This document shows, piece after piece, positions 12,258 to 24,900 of a stretch of DNA of 64,000 nt. A program made the position numbers and the translations under genes. Within the stretch, counting starts at the first letter, position 1, and every line of letters begins with the position of its first letter. The DNA lies in contig CM055097.1 of assembly GCA_029204225.1 (NCBI GenBank), forward strand, positions 33,356,804 to 33,420,803, written 5' to 3'. Source of the DNA: Diphasiastrum complanatum. Lineage: Eukaryota; Streptophyta; Lycopodiopsida; Lycopodiales; Lycopodiaceae. The notes below the pieces were generated by a model. It was not told where the DNA came from and searched no databases. It worked only from the letters and a program-made list of their open reading frames with translations.

Positions 12258-12875
12258 TATACTAATCTACAAGGCTATTTTAGTATTCAAAACATTTTTT
12301 TTTTTTTAGTATTTTAAAAATGCTAAAAGCAGTTTTTTTTTGGGAGCCTACGAGTTAGTTTTATACGTTTATCCCACATAGAATTATGAACTTATTTTAG
12401 AAAGAAAATAAATTGTATTTGAAAATGTATCACGGTAATGTGAAGTGGTCTAGCAAACCATGACAAACATTATAATAAGCATAGCTTTTGGAGAAAATCC
12501 CATGATACAAAATCACTATGCGAGTGTAAAGGGATGATAAGGCTTATTATGTCCTTATGTCCAAGTAGAGTTTGCTTAGGTAGCAAAATTAGATGCTCTA
12601 TGTGGAGTGACAAACATGGCTACAAAATCAGCAAACATTACCAATTTTCCATGCAAAATCAGTTTTCTATTTATATTTGATTTCAATTTCATACATAGTA
12701 TGCAACCAACATACATTTAGATCACAATTGTATATGATATAAGTGTTATGCATTGTCTTTATAGCTTGCTAGCATCTCTTCAGTATTGTATAAGTATTCT
12801 AAAAGCATGAAGTTATGAGATGAAAGGAAAGAAGTTGAAAAGACAAGCAATGTTTGTGCATCAATGTTTATGCCA

Positions 12876-13440
12876 TCTTAGAACACTTCACATCTTTGAT
12901 CTAAGGTATATAAACTACATCATATTTACATGTATATTAAGCCTTTTTGTTTCTCTGTGTCAAAAAATGGGCAAGGAGGAAGTAATTTGCTCATTGTGGG
13001 ACTAACCTAATACTTCTGCCTTGCCCTATCTTATCCACCAAAAGGACCAAGTTAGTCCTTTATCAATAGAATATGCCCCTCATGTCCATTCTCTAGCACA
13101 TACCATGTATTCAAATGGGCCAATGGTATCAATATCACCAAATGATGAGGCTCTTAGAACACTTGAGTCACATTCGTCACATCTTTGATCTAAGGTATAT
13201 AAACCACAGCATATTTACATGTATATTAAGCCTTTTTGTTTCTTTGTGTGCAAAAATGGGCAAGGAGGATGTAATTTGCTCAATATGGAGCTAACCTAAC
13301 AATTATGCCTTGCCCTACCTTACTCACCAAAAGGACCAAGTTAGTCCTTTATCCAATAGAATATGCCCCTCATGTCCATTCTCTAGCACATACCATGTAT
13401 TCAAGTGTGCCAATGCTATCAATATCACCAAATGATGAGG
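12876..13440 (+). repeat. tandem direct duplication, about 280-bp unit, two copies
   Basis: Copy 1 (about 12876-13150) and copy 2 (about 13152-13440) both run from CTTAGAACACTT through CATCTTTGATCTAAGG and AAGGACCAAGTTAGTCC to ATCACCAAATGATGAGG. They differ by scattered substitutions and small indels, so the duplication is not recent. No coding sequence is recognised in the unit. Confidence 0.9.
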
Positions 13441-15629
13441 GTAGATAGGGCCTTAATCTGATGTGTACTCACACGACTGTCTTAGCGTGCAAGTAGGGTT
13501 GTACTGCAATATTGAGGTAGCCCTAAGGCAAGGAAGTGGCTCATATGATGGTATAGCTAGGCTATGACAACTTGTAGGTTGGGTCATTCATAATCCAACA
13601 AGGTAAAATAAAACTTAAAAGTTCATACAGTACTTGAAAAAGCACCATAAAGCATAACCACTTTCAAGCTGTCCAACTGATACCTTCCACCATCCCACAA
13701 CACAAAATCGCACAAGTTAGTACAGTGGGGAAGACATGTGTCATAGTTGAACGTCAGTTGTTATCCATGTCCTAAAGAAGCTATATTACTTAACAACATA
13801 AATAGCATTTGTAAATCATAGTCTAGTCTTCCCATATAGTGTATAGTTACTAAGCGATAGGCCAAGCCCTAATATCATTGTATCAGGGCTTATGCTATGT
13901 TGATCAGTCTGTGGGTGATAGGGCCATATCATTCAATATCGTAGACAATGTATGTAAAATTTTAACCGTATATATATTAATGTAGCTAAAAGGTCTGGTG
14001 TAGACACACGTGCTGGTGTCAAGGCAAATCCATGCCATTCTAATCCATGTGAATATTGTTTTAAATGGCATGTCATGCACTATTGTAAATCTACAGGGGC
14101 AAAGTAAGTTAGTACCATGGTTGAACGGTACGAATACGTAGGTATTAGGGCATATTTGTGACATACTAATCCTTATACATGTTTGCTTATGCAAACTTGA
14201 TTATGTATCACTATAATGCATTCTGAGCATTTCCGTGCTTTCCAGGAACGTCCAAGTCATTCCATGGTAGGTCAAGTCACGTTAAGAATAAGTCACATTG
14301 TAATTTATTACAGAATGCAAAGATGTTTTACAAAGGTATTAGGGCAAATCCATGCCATGCTAAACCTTATGTAAAATGTCACGCCTCTTGCACATATGGT
14401 TGAGGATAGAAATTACATGGTTTGCCATCAACAGACAAATGTAATTATGTTTTTAAAGTTTGACAGGGTAATCTTAAGGTAAGGTATGTGTTATGATAAT
14501 GCATGCTTAAAACGGTGTCCACATGGGGTAGGAGAAATCATTCTTTGAACGTAGTGAGTTTAGAAAGGAATTGTCCTCTTTTCTATAGACTATCCTATCA
14601 TAAACTGTATACAAAACATGCGTAATCTGAATTTTTTTCGTAATGTTTACCTGGATGATTGTCGACGTGTTATCCTGAGAAGATTCCGCTATTCCCACGG
14701 AATGTGTATCTTCTTTATGAAAAAGCAAAACATTATTATTTTTCGTCAAACAACCTTATCTTCGAATCATAATCATAAAGCATAAGAACTTGCTATTAAA
14801 TTGAGAAGTATGTATGTTTGCAAACATTGAAGACAAAGCTTCAAGTATATTTGTTATACACCTATATCAAAGCAGAGTTTGAATTCATACCTATATTGAC
14901 TTTTGTCACTTCAATAGTTTGAGATAATCTTGAAGCGTAGGAGAGTATCAACCGTGATCAAAGCTTGAAGAAGAGGTAATTCTTCAGAGTATAATGCTAC
15001 ATAAGAAGTGGGACAATGAAGGCTAAGAGTAAACATTATGCTAATTATTGAAAGATGATGCTTCAACAAGAAGCTTATGTATCAAATTAATTTGTTTAAC
15101 TGATTCGGAACTAATCGTAATAAGACATGCCAAAACAACTACCATTTCATATGTTTGTATGTTGTGATTCTAGCATTCCATCGTTGGAAAATCAATGGAA
15201 AAAACTTGCCTTAAGAAGGATAGTCCTTTTGGTCCATCGCTGAACACTAGATGGAAAAAAGTGATTATTTTTACTATTGTGCCACTTCCAATTCATTTTT
15301 TATCTTTTGCAGCTCTTGAGCCTACACTATCTCTTCCGAACTGAGTTTATAGATGTAATCTGACATGTTTTGTTTTTCTTGCAGCAATAGGGTTAGCAAA
15401 ACATCAAGGTGTTGATAATCTCCTTGGATGTCTGTTGAATTTAGTGAGGTTGCTGTGGAGGTACTTGTTGCAGATAGTGTTGACACAACTACCATTTCTT
15501 TTGCTTCAGATTCTTCATCCACAAAGTTGTCTTCAAGCTCATAGGCTTATGGGATTGTGGCATCCTTGAGACTGGCTCCTGATGGTAAAACACCAAAGAA
15601 TGCGTCATCGTCAAGGGCCAGGCCTGACA
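13441..15629. other. intergenic, no gene recognised
   Basis: AT-rich DNA with no frame of recognisable family. The phrase GGCAAATCCATGCCAT recurs at about 14023 and 14343, hinting at diverged internal duplication. Confidence 0.5.
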
Positions 15630-16008
15630 ACATGGAATAGTCCTAATATGGTAGATCGGCCCTTCAGTGTTCGAGATTGCTGGTCACACTGAGATTTAAT
15701 TATATGTCAAGGCCTATATGTGATTAATAACCTTGAGAGGACCTAGAGCATGTATGGGATGGAGACAAGCTCTACATCGAATTGGGAGTTAGAAGCACTT
15801 GGATTCACATCCGAATAAGGACATGTTAGTTAAGGACATGGAATAGTCCTAATATGGAAGACTGACCCTTTGGTGTTCAATATTGTTGGTCACGCTGAGA
15901 TTTAGTTCCATGTCAAGGCCTATATGTGATTAATAACCTTGAGAGTACCCAGACAATATCATTGAGACATATGGAGTAGTGCATGTATGGGATGAAGACA
16001 AGCTCTGT
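15630..16008 (+). repeat. diverged direct duplication, about 215-bp period
   Basis: GGAATAGTCCTAATATGG, GTGTTC-A-ATTG-TGGTCAC and TCAAGGCCTATATGTGATTA occur in the same order at about 15630-15790 and 15836-16008. Each copy ends near a GTATGGGATG-AGACAAGCTC segment. The content is noncoding and looks like retroelement-derived sequence, without identifiable ends. Confidence 0.75.
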
Positions 16009-16031
16009 CAAACTCACAGCCAGCTGGAGCA

Positions 16032-16220
16032 GGTCTAGTCGGTTTGGCTTGCTTGGGGGCTTATGCGGAGGCAGATTGGGAGGATGTGGATGAGGAGTCC
16101 TCTTCCTCTGATACACAGCCCTTGCCAGTTCTAGACAGGCATAGATATCAACAGCGAGAGTCAACTCGAGGCCCTGAGTTGTCTCCGGAGCCTTTGTCAG
16201 AGTCAGAGCCAGAGCACTGA
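16032..16220 (+). other. open frame for an acidic C-terminal tail, unassigned
   Basis: Sixty-two open codons end in TGA at 16218. The translation is acidic and Ser-rich (EADWEDVDEESSSSD, then SPEPLSESEPEH). Such tails occur at the end of some plant transposases, but there is no start codon, no upstream domain and no homologue I can name. It may be chance. Confidence 0.2.
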
Positions 16221-16873
16221 ATGTGGCTATGTTATTGTATATTTAGCAGTTTGATATCATGTTCCATGGTTGGCTTGTGTCGATGTCTAAATGTGATGCT
16301 CTATCTTCAATTTTATCTCAAATTGTATGTGCGTGTGTGAATCGTATTTTCAATTAATTTCAATACAGAAAACACTTGATCTTGTCTACAATACTATGAA
16401 CCAATCAAACATTTGAATAAAATTCCTTCCAGTAGATGCCATTCTGTGATAGAGTCGAAGAAGTAAAGAACAATTTCATGTTTCGAAGCTGCCAGACCAC
16501 CGACTACTGTATTTCAATCTGATTTTTTACTTACTCATGGAAGCCAGCCAAAGAAAAAGAGTAATCGCTCCTTTTGTCCCTCTTGGTTTCTAACGAATTT
16601 CACATGCCCATGCCCACCATAATTGAGACAAAAGATGAAATTTCATAAACACATAGATTACATTGCATTTAACAAATACAGAGATTGTGTTTCACAAAAC
16701 CAGGTGCGTGTTCCAAAAAAAAACACACTGTATATTAATTCAAGAGATGTATCAAAATAACATTACGTATCCCGCCACATACGATTGGGTCTATTTTTTA
16801 TTCAACTATCTAACTATATGCCACCTCATTTATAAAAATTACATAGAAATAGTCCGCCACATACGGTTGGACC

Positions 16874-17134
16874 TTATCTAGTCTTAGCATTCCTACGAAT
16901 CCTCCACTGACTCCTCGCCCTGGTCAGGTGTATTGTTCTTTTGCTCTGCCTCCTGGTTAGAACGACGAATTCGTACCCTTTCCTAACCATGGCCAGCTGC
17001 TGTGCAGTGACGTTAATTCCAATCCGCTGCCCCTCATCCCCCTCGACAGCAGGGGGGAGCTCCATCTTCGGGTGTCTCAGCCGAGCCTGTCGTTGCATCT
17101 CTGCAAAGTCTGCCTCTAGATTTAATGACAACAC
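16874..17134 (-). CDS. unknown repeated ORF with RIGIN-type segment
   Basis: An 86-codon minus-strand frame has a helical charged start (ADFAEMQRQARLRHPKM), then QRIGINVTAQQLAMVRK, then a basic tail. I do not recognise the family. About 100 bases of it recur at 44545-44690, where the same frame reads QRIGINFTAKQLAMVRK. The peptide is better conserved than the DNA around it, which argues that it came from a repeated coding element. Nearby gypsy remnants make retroelement origin likely, but no domain supports it. Confidence 0.35.
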   Translation of the reverse strand: MLSLNLEADFAEMQRQARLRHPKMELPPAVEGDEGQRIGINVTAQQLAMVRKGYEFVVLTRRQSKRTIHLTRARSQWRIRRNAKTR

Positions 17135-17589
17135 TTCAAGGGGAGCAAGGGCTTAAATTAATGCATCTTTTTTTTTTTTCATTTTGAAGTAGAAAATAAT
17201 TTGTTGGTTCCAATTTTTTAGTTAACTTTTCTCTCATCATTCAAAGTTTTGTTTCAACTAGATGATTCTTGACATAAGTTTATTCTGTTTTGAAGAGTGT
17301 CTAACATGCTAACAAGAAGTTGTTGTGATAGGTTATTTAAAAAGATCAACTATTGTATGATGTAAGACACTATCATACTCAATTGTACTCTCTTTTTGTC
17401 ATATTCATACATGGGTAAATTTCACCCAAAGAGATACCATTGGCTTTCATCAAAAGGGCAAGACAAAACTTGATCAAAGTAGTGTGATTAATTGAAAAGC
17501 ACTTTTTCATGTCTATTCTCAACATTCAGATACACTTCATTGTAACATATGGTGAATGAGGTGGCTATCGCAAGTACTTCCATCAGTTT

Positions 17590-18364
17590 GAACCCTTCCT
17601 CCATAATTAGTCGATCCAAGTTTGACATTATTAGTTTATCACATTGATATTATGATGTTTCTGCTGGGTCTTTCCAAGTTTCTTGAACTCATTGAGCATC
17701 ATTTCTATAGTAGCATTGGCATTCGTTGATGCAATAGTGGTGGATGTCGTAGTAGTCTGCCCTACTGTATAAGGCAACATACTGACATTCGGCTCATGTC
17801 TGAATCTTCATCCTCCCCTCAAATTGAATCGTCCATCGCATTTTGCAAAAGTGTGTACTCGTTATGGCGTTTCAACTCACGTCTGATCCGTTTAGGTAGA
17901 CCTGACAAAAACCACATAATCATGGCATTTTTATTAATCAGCTCAGACTCACATTCAGATCTAAGATGTTTCACACTTTCGATGTAATCTCAAACCATTT
18001 CCCGCTTTCCCATTTTAATTTTACTTAGAAGTAGGAAAGGGTCTTCCATAAACTTCCACGGTTTGAACCGTGTGATAAGGGCTCGTTTAACAACCTCCCA
18101 ATCTGTACGCTCAGTTTTATCTTGGTTATAGTACCAATCTTGTGCTGCGTCTGTTAAGGCCATAGGAAACAGCTTAAGTTTATCTTGAGGATAAATCTCA
18201 CCATAGACCTCACAAGATTTAGCATAGATATGAAGAAATCTAATTGGATCTGTTAATCCATTATATTTGGGTAGATCCAATCGGGGTGCTCTTCTAACAA
18301 TAATTGGATTGACCTCTTGTGGAGCACCTCCAGGAGCAGCTCCAGGGGCAGCCATCTTTACCAA
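17590..18364 (-). pseudogene. Ty3/gypsy gag polyprotein, broken
   Basis: The frame starts at 18364 with an Ala/Gly/Pro-rich stretch. It then shows RLDLPKYNGLTDPIRFLHIY, DAAQDWYYNQDK and LITRFKP, the retrotransposon gag (capsid-like) core. A TGA at about 17988 interrupts where related copies have Arg (DYIESVKHLRSE follows), fitting a CGA-to-TGA transition. The gag then continues through MIMWFLSGLPKRIRREL to a second TGA near 17810. Decayed sequence continues leftward to about 17590 without protease, reverse transcriptase or integrase. The element's LTR and primer site lie to the right (19506-20240). It differs in sequence from the gypsy family at 20260 and 62960. Confidence 0.85.
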
Positions 18365-19500
18365 TTTTAGATCAAATCGATAATGAGATTGGATATAGAT
18401 TTTTTCAAAAACTATCTCAGATTAGATCTGCTAGCTCTATTCCACTTTTCAAAAATCTGATTCTATATGATGAAAAACTACCCAAAATTTGATCAAGCGA
18501 TACTTCTCAAAAATGATAAATCTCTCAGAGTCCAATTCAAAATATATTCGATTTGATCCAAATTTTTGACAGAGACTTGACCTGAAAAATCAGAAACTAA
18601 AAATAGGACTGGCGAAGTTATCTAGGCGAAGGTTGTCTCGGCGAAGGTTCAATAGTGCTATTTTGGAATTAAAAACTCTCTGAATACTTTTCTGACAATT
18701 TCTTGGGAAATAACCTTCGCCGACTTCTCAGATGGAAGATCTGACACAAATAAAACTATGGACAACCGGACGAAGGTTTTCGACACAAGCAAATACAGTT
18801 TTTGTAATCTGGCGAGGGTAAAGATCAAGATTTTTTGTGATCTGATTAAGAAGAATCTTCGCCGAACTCAAAAATAGTAGTTTACTATAGATAGAATGTT
18901 CTGGAAACTCGACGAAGGTTCTGGCAAAGGATCAAGAGTAATATTGGTAATTTTGCAAAAAATATGACAATATGACAACTGATTCTCTGAAGGCAGCAGA
19001 TAGATTTGAATCACATCTAAGCATAGTGAATCGGACAAAGGTTCTTTTTTTGTAGGGTTTTGATAATTTTTGGTGTTTTTTTTGTGGTTTTTCTGATGTT
19101 TCTAAAAATCTGCTGGGAATTAACCTTCGCCCTTCAAACTGAAGGTTCTGTATCCAAAACCGAAGGTGTTTGCAACTCGGCAAAGGATTCCTAAAAGAGG
19201 GTAAAAAGTTCTGAGCTTTGATGATGCTTTTTGCCTCTTTTTAACCAAATTTGACATATTTGACCGATTTTTGTTATTTTCTTTGATATCTCAGATCCAA
19301 ATGGATCTTAAGATTGGTGATCTGCATAGATTTCTCTGTTTAATAATCAGATTAGATTTCAAACAAGCAAATCCACTCAAATCTAGCAAAATCAATTCCA
19401 AACTAACCCTAAAATGCAAATTTAACACTATTCATGCCACGACAAGATGCCTAATGCAAGCTAACCATCAACCAAACATGCTGCAAACTGAAAAATTGGT
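18365..19500 (-). other. gypsy 5' leader with dispersed GGCGAAGGTT motifs
   Basis: This lies between the primer site and the gag start. The motif GGCGAAGGTT or its complement AACCTTCGCC, with close variants, recurs about ten times between 18610 and 19185 in both orientations. Examples are near 18625, 18640, 18710, 18770, 18855, 18910, 19035, 19120 and 19165. No open frame is convincing. Inverted copies could form stem-loops in the genomic RNA. Confidence 0.55.
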
Positions 19501-19505
19501 GTAGC

Positions 19506-19523
19506 TCCCCGGCAACGGCGCCA
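19506..19523 (-). promoter_or_regulatory. primer binding site, tRNA-Asp type
   Basis: The plus strand reads TCCCCGGCAACGGCGCCA, so the minus-strand element has TGGCGCCGTTGCCGGGGA. This is the tRNA-Asp-complementary primer site well known in plant gypsy elements. It is separated by four bases from the LTR end at 19528. Confidence 0.88.
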
Positions 19524-19527
19524 AAAT

Positions 19528-20240
19528 TGTAGTGGGTTTCTTTCCTTGCCTAACCTGAATCCAAGATCTAGTCAATCTAGCATCAAAGAGATGGAGTTAG
19601 TTGTCACACGCAGGTTCGTTTCCATGAGAGCGATAGTATAGTTCAGATTTCAACATGAATGGAGGATCTAACACCAACATCCATTAACACTACATCCATT
19701 AACCCTATTTCCATTAACCCTAAATCCACAACAATGATAGAAACTTACTCTTCTCTCTCTCCCTTTCTCTCTCACAAAAAGCATAAGAAATAGCAATCTT
19801 AATAATGATCAAATCCAACAATTAGCAAAATCCAAAGAAAGCATGAGAAATGGAGGAAAAGAGAGGAAGAGCAAGGACATTCATCAATCCATTTCTAAAG
19901 AGAACCAATCTGCTTTATTGAAATGAGAAAATGAACATCAGGAGCAACTCGAGTTGGTCCCTTTTTATAGTAGAGAGGAGGACCCTAGCCTCTGAATCCT
20001 ATTGGTCCAGTCTTGCCTCTCTTTTTATTCAAATTTAAAAAAGTGTGGGAACCATCAAAATTGGAGGGAAACCCAACTTTACTCACTAACTTGACATTTA
20101 GGCCCTGCGACATTAAAAGTCCCGCAAAAAGGCCTAAAGTCCTTTTATTAACTTTTAACTAATCAATCAAATAACTATGTGATCATTGGGTTGGACTTAC
20201 ACACTCAGGGTGCCAAATCCCTCTCACTTATTAACTAGGG
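19528..20240 (-). repeat. 5' LTR of minus-strand gypsy element, right boundary uncertain
   Basis: The LTR terminus next to the primer site is TGTAGTGGG on the plus strand (CCCACTACA on the minus strand), giving the canonical CA end. The far end is not fixed. The LTR-like sequence runs until it meets gag-coding sequence of another gypsy element, about 20240. No partner LTR is seen in the window, so the element is truncated. Confidence 0.6.
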
Positions 20241-20259
20241 TTAGGGTTGCCTTGGGATC

Positions 20260-22330
20260 CGCAAACCCTCCAACAACATGATTGGTTTTTCAACCTTGAT
20301 CGTGAAGATAAGACAGACTGGTCAATTTTGAAAGAGTCCTTTATCAAGTATTTTAAGCCCTTTCGCTTGATCGAGAGTCCTTTTGTCAAATTGAGTAACA
20401 TCAAAATGACAAAAGACGAACATGTACGAGACTATATTGAACGTTTCAAACGCCTCAAAAGTCAAGTACAAGAACAGCCTACCGAACAGATGCTCATCAT
20501 CTGATTTTTCGGCTTTCCAAGATGGATTAGATGCGAGCTTAAATCAAATGATGAATATATGAGCCTAGCTATGCCTGATGCCATCAAAGAGAAAGATGAA
20601 AGATCAGATGTTGACGAATCAAGAGAAAGACGATTACCACATGCTCCTGTCCATGAGTCGAAGCCGATGAGGACACCCGATATTGGCTTTGGAAATCACA
20701 GCTGGAGTTACTTAATAAGCAACACCAACTTCAAATGGAGAAACTCACCAATGAGTTTCAAGCTACCTTGAAGTCTATCCAAAGTAGTTTGCCTGGTCAG
20801 CCAAACCTTGCATAGGTACCTTATAGATGAAAACCAATATGGTGCCCACACTGCCGGACTACGCATCCTGCTAATGCTTGTCCTTCATATTAGCCTATCC
20901 ACACACATATAGTCCAACAGTATGAAGAACAACCGTCACAATCTGGACATTCCTTGACTTTTCCTGAATATCCATCTGAAAGTCCAGAACCATTAGCCAT
21001 ACAAGATGGCTATGCCGTTATACAAGGGCCATTGCACACCTGATGTTTCATCTGTGGTGAAACTGGCCACTTCATGGGTGATTGTCCAGTCAAGACAAAG
21101 CACCATGCTGAGTGTCCCGACTGTATAAAAAAACACAGTTTCAAAGACTGTCCAAAACAACCAACCAAGATCCTACCTGCATGCCACGTCCGTTATGACT
21201 CACAATAGGATCCTCACGACAACACAACACGAGCACTATAGCAACCAACAACTCAACCTGCTGCTCACTTGAGAAGTTTCTTGCAAACTTCTACATTACC
21301 ACGCACTACACCAGCTCCATAATGCAAAAGGACACTAATATGATAGGAGTCCTTGTAGGAGGAACGTATCTCAAAAATAACTTGTCATTCCTCTATCAAT
21401 CTTCAAATCACCTTATACAGAGTTTCGGATTTTTGCACATATTCCAAATCTGCAAAGTACAGATCACGTCAGAGTTAATTCCTGCATCTCATTGCCAAAT
21501 TTATCTTTGAGTCAACTATAGCACGATCGAAACAAATTTAGTTAAAATTTGTTCAATCTTTAGTCCAGTCACATGTTCAACGTGTTTTCAACTACGTGTT
21601 CCACACACCGGTCAAATCTTGAGCATGAACAGTTACCAGCAACAACATCCCCACCAACTGTTTTTTTTTGGAGGGGGGAGAGAGTGGATCTGCTTGGATC
21701 CACTGGAGTAGTTACACTGCCAGCAACAACATCAGCAAGATCGGCAGCCAAAGTCACAAGTCAAATATGAAAATGACAAGGCTAAGAGGATAGATGGGCA
21801 ATCCAAAGCGACTCAATCAGAAGAAGTATTCCAATCACGACGAAGATCCTTTAGAAAAGAGAAACACAAACATTGGAAAATCAGTCTCCTTCTTCAACCG
21901 GCCTCTTGCCATACTTCTGCACCCATCCTCATGCCTATCGTCCACACCATCTACCGATGTTACCACCTCCACCCTACCTTCCATCTTGTTTATCATCATT
22001 TCACTGTCCTTCTGAGAAATCCCCAATTTTTTGATAGCCTTACCGAAGTAGCTGGTAGATCATTGCAAGTGTCTTGTGGAGACTAACTGCCACCTGCAAT
22101 GGATGATCAGCCAAACGAAGATCTAAGAAGCAGGCGAAGCAGCTAGAAGACATAAGAAATTAAGCAAAGACGCTGAGGAGGAAAGGACAAAACTTAAGCA
22201 ACAGATGAGTTAGATCAATCTTGATCAAAAGAAACTCTCTGGAGTAATGATAGTTGAATACCCTCTTATGAAACCCAAAGAGATCCAAAAGTAATGGATC
22301 AAAAGAAAGAGCTGCAGAAAAAGAAAGATG
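20260..22330 (+). pseudogene. Ty3/gypsy gag with zinc knuckle, heavily mutated
   Basis: Coding similarity starts abruptly with DWFFNLDREDKTDWSIL and runs through FIKYFKPFRLIESPF, IERFKRLKSQ and GFPRWIRCELKSNDEY. It continues as an Asp/Glu/Arg-rich linker and a helical segment (LLNKQHQLQMEKLTNEF). A CCHC knuckle lies at 21044-21085 (CFICGETGHFMGDC), followed by a second Cys/His cluster of spacing C-X2-C-X3-H-X4-C near 21116-21154. Several stops and frameshifts break the frame. Further Lys/Glu-rich decayed sequence continues to about 22330. No protease or polymerase follows; the copia LTR begins at 22637. The same family recurs on the minus strand at 62060-62960. Confidence 0.85.
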
Positions 22331-22636
22331 AACACAACCGTGAACCTGCAAAATAAAGCGAGCTCCTCACCCAACAAGTGGTGGTCAAAGCTCGACATTG
22401 CAAAGGTCCAAAGCTGCAACTGTAGAACTATCAGTTCCTTTACCCTGCCACCAAGCCTTCATCATGTTTCCTTGTTGTCACCAGCCATTCGTCCAACCTG
22501 TTTCTACCACCAATGTGTGAATGAGTCCATTCCCTTGAAGAGTGATAACCAAAGTTTGTGCAACCTATCATATCAAAGGTTCTTCCTCTTCGCGTCAAGG
22601 CAAGAGCATTGACAAGACTAGAACTTCGACTGAGAT

Positions 22637-23671
22637 CTAGTCACCTAAATTCCATTTTTAATCTGCCTCCATTCATGCTGCATATTTACTCGCGTTGTCG
22701 CACAGTCTGCATATTCACATGTAAATTCTCACAAACGATGAAGAGACGAAAAGCAAAGGTCGATGTCACACTCTCTTCACACTCATGCAGTTGCGCTAAC
22801 AAACTGGATGATGACTGCAGCCACCCATGATCTCCAACAGATAGCACATCCACCCTGTACTTTCTTCATCTGCACACCTGTAACATTATGTATATATTGA
22901 ATACCATTTGCGTATTCATTAACTGAACAACGAAGATAAAACGATCAAGAAGTTAGTAAGCAAGAGAGAGAACAAAGAAGAGAAGCTTATTAGAGATAGA
23001 CAAAAGTAGATGCTCTGCGCATTGATTCTTTAATTTGTCAGCAATAAGGTTTCATCCTTTTTTACAGTTTGAATAAGCTTCGTAGGGCATGCGGTTTCGT
23101 CCGCTACTGTCTTGTGCTCTACCACATTATTGACATGTATACTTGATATACTTAATCTGATATAGTTCTTTGTTTCGCGTTCAGATTTGTGTTAATACTG
23201 CTATGCTTATTATTCCTTCTATTTGATCTTTCTAGTTGCTCCTTCTGGTAATAGATGACTAACATTTAGTCTTGTCTTTCGCGAATGTTTTGTGACTAAT
23301 TATCTGTCGAGCATTGTCTAGCTCTTTGCGAATCATTCGCGACACATAATTTGTCTAGCTATTTGTGACAAATTATTCTTCTGACGCTTCGTTCATTAAT
23401 GTTTGGCTACGTAATCAAGAGCGATCGTGATTTTCATCACTAACGTTCTGTTCGTTCTAATAGGTGTAGTCATGCTTTCGGAGAGAGTCGCATAGCTCGT
23501 TCCGCTGCGCACGAACAATTTTTGTTCGGGTTCGTTTCTCGTTTGTGTTTTGTGTCTCGTTCGTGTTTCGTGTCTCGTTCGTGTTCGTCTTACCCCTCTG
23601 AGCTAGATTTTATTTATTTATTTTTTATACGACACCTTTCTCAACTCTCGCTACTCTCCCTCTCTCCAACA
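22637..23671 (+). repeat. copia 5' LTR
   Basis: It ends in CCAACA directly before the primer site. A TATA-like ATGTATATATTGAA lies near 22886. Only the first ~150 bases can be compared with the 3' LTR, because that copy is truncated. Confidence 0.75.
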
Positions 23672-23683
23672 TGGTATCAGAGC
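23672..23683 (+). promoter_or_regulatory. copia primer binding site (initiator tRNA-Met)
   Basis: TGGTATCAGAGC immediately follows the LTR terminal CA. This is the standard tRNA-Met primer site of plant copia elements. Confidence 0.95.
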
Positions 23684-23826
23684 TACTTTCATAGCTTGAT
23701 AAGCTTCCACAGTACAAGACTCTACTAGCTAATAGAGTAATTGTTTTCTTGTTCTGTATTTCAACATCAGATTTTCATACTTAAGTCACTGATAGTTTCT
23801 CCTATCACTTAGACTAATTCCTCCAA

Positions 23827-24900
23827 ATGGATTCCCAAGGGAAAGCCAGTCCTATCATGGACAAGCTTGATGGAGCCAATTACCATATGTGGAAATTTAA
23901 GATGAAAACTGTACTAATGGCTAAAGAATTGTATGACGTTGTTACAGCTGCAGAAGGAAAACCCAATGCAGACGACGCATCAATTGCCAGATGAAAGCTG
24001 AAGGATGGAAAGGCTTTTGCGTTGATCATCCTCAACATCATGGATACCCAGATCGGCCATGTATCTGAGGCTCAAACATCGAAAGAAGTCTGGGACATCT
24101 TGAGCACGCTATATGAAGTGCGAAATATAGCTTCCAAGCTACATCTCAGGAAGAAATTCTACTCCCTCAAGATGACAAATGGTGATTCTCTGCAGAATCA
24201 CATCAATCAGTTCAAGAACCTGCTAAGACAAATGGCCGTTGTCGGATCTGTCATTGACGATCAAGATGCAGTGATGCAACTACTTACAAGCTTGCCAAGC
24301 TCTTACGACAATTGGGTGATGATCATCACAACTCATCCAGAATTGACTCTTTCGAGAGTCATTACTATGTTGTTGCAGGAAGACACACGGAGGAACAAAG
24401 CCTCAAGGTCCTCAGCTGATTCTCACACCTTGTACACCAACAAGAGCACGACAAAGCAGAAGAAGAAGAAAGGCCCGAAACAAACAAAGCCAGACTAGAA
24501 ACCAGCTCAACACAAGGAACAGTCGAATCCGCAGACAAAGAAGAGGCTGTTCTGCAGATATTGCAAACCAAACAACCACGAAATACAAGACTGTCGAATA
24601 CTTCAAGCAAAGAACAATGCAGCTGCAGAAGCTCCACAGCCTATTCAAGAAGCAAATCATGATGCCTTCATGACCAGCCATAAGGAGGGCGACAGTTCTT
24701 GGTTCTTGGATTCCGAAGCCACTCAACATATGACTAGTCTCATTGGTTGTTTCGAGTCCTACACACCTGAATAGTACCCACAAATATGTCCACTTGGTGA
24801 AAATAGCACACAAGCTATTAAAGGTGAAGGCACTATAAGATTAAACTTTGCCAATAATCAGTCTAAACTACTCTCTAAAGTCCTTTATGTACCAAATTTA
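23827..24900 (+). pseudogene. copia gag and protease, broken
   Basis: Starts MDSQGKASPIMDKLDGANY and has the copia gag motif (YHMWKFKMKTVL). A TGA at 23992 probably replaces a Trp codon. The long open part runs 24022-24498 with SKEVWDILSTLYE, LHLRKKFYSLKM and LTSLPSSYDNWVM. After another stop comes a CCHC knuckle at 24552-24594 (CRYCKPNNHEIQDC). The protease follows with WFLDSEATQHMT, where the conserved catalytic DSGAT motif reads DSEAT; a Gly-to-Glu change should impair the enzyme. Coding similarity ends near 24900 (VLYVPNLSMK), just before integrase should begin. Confidence 0.9.
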
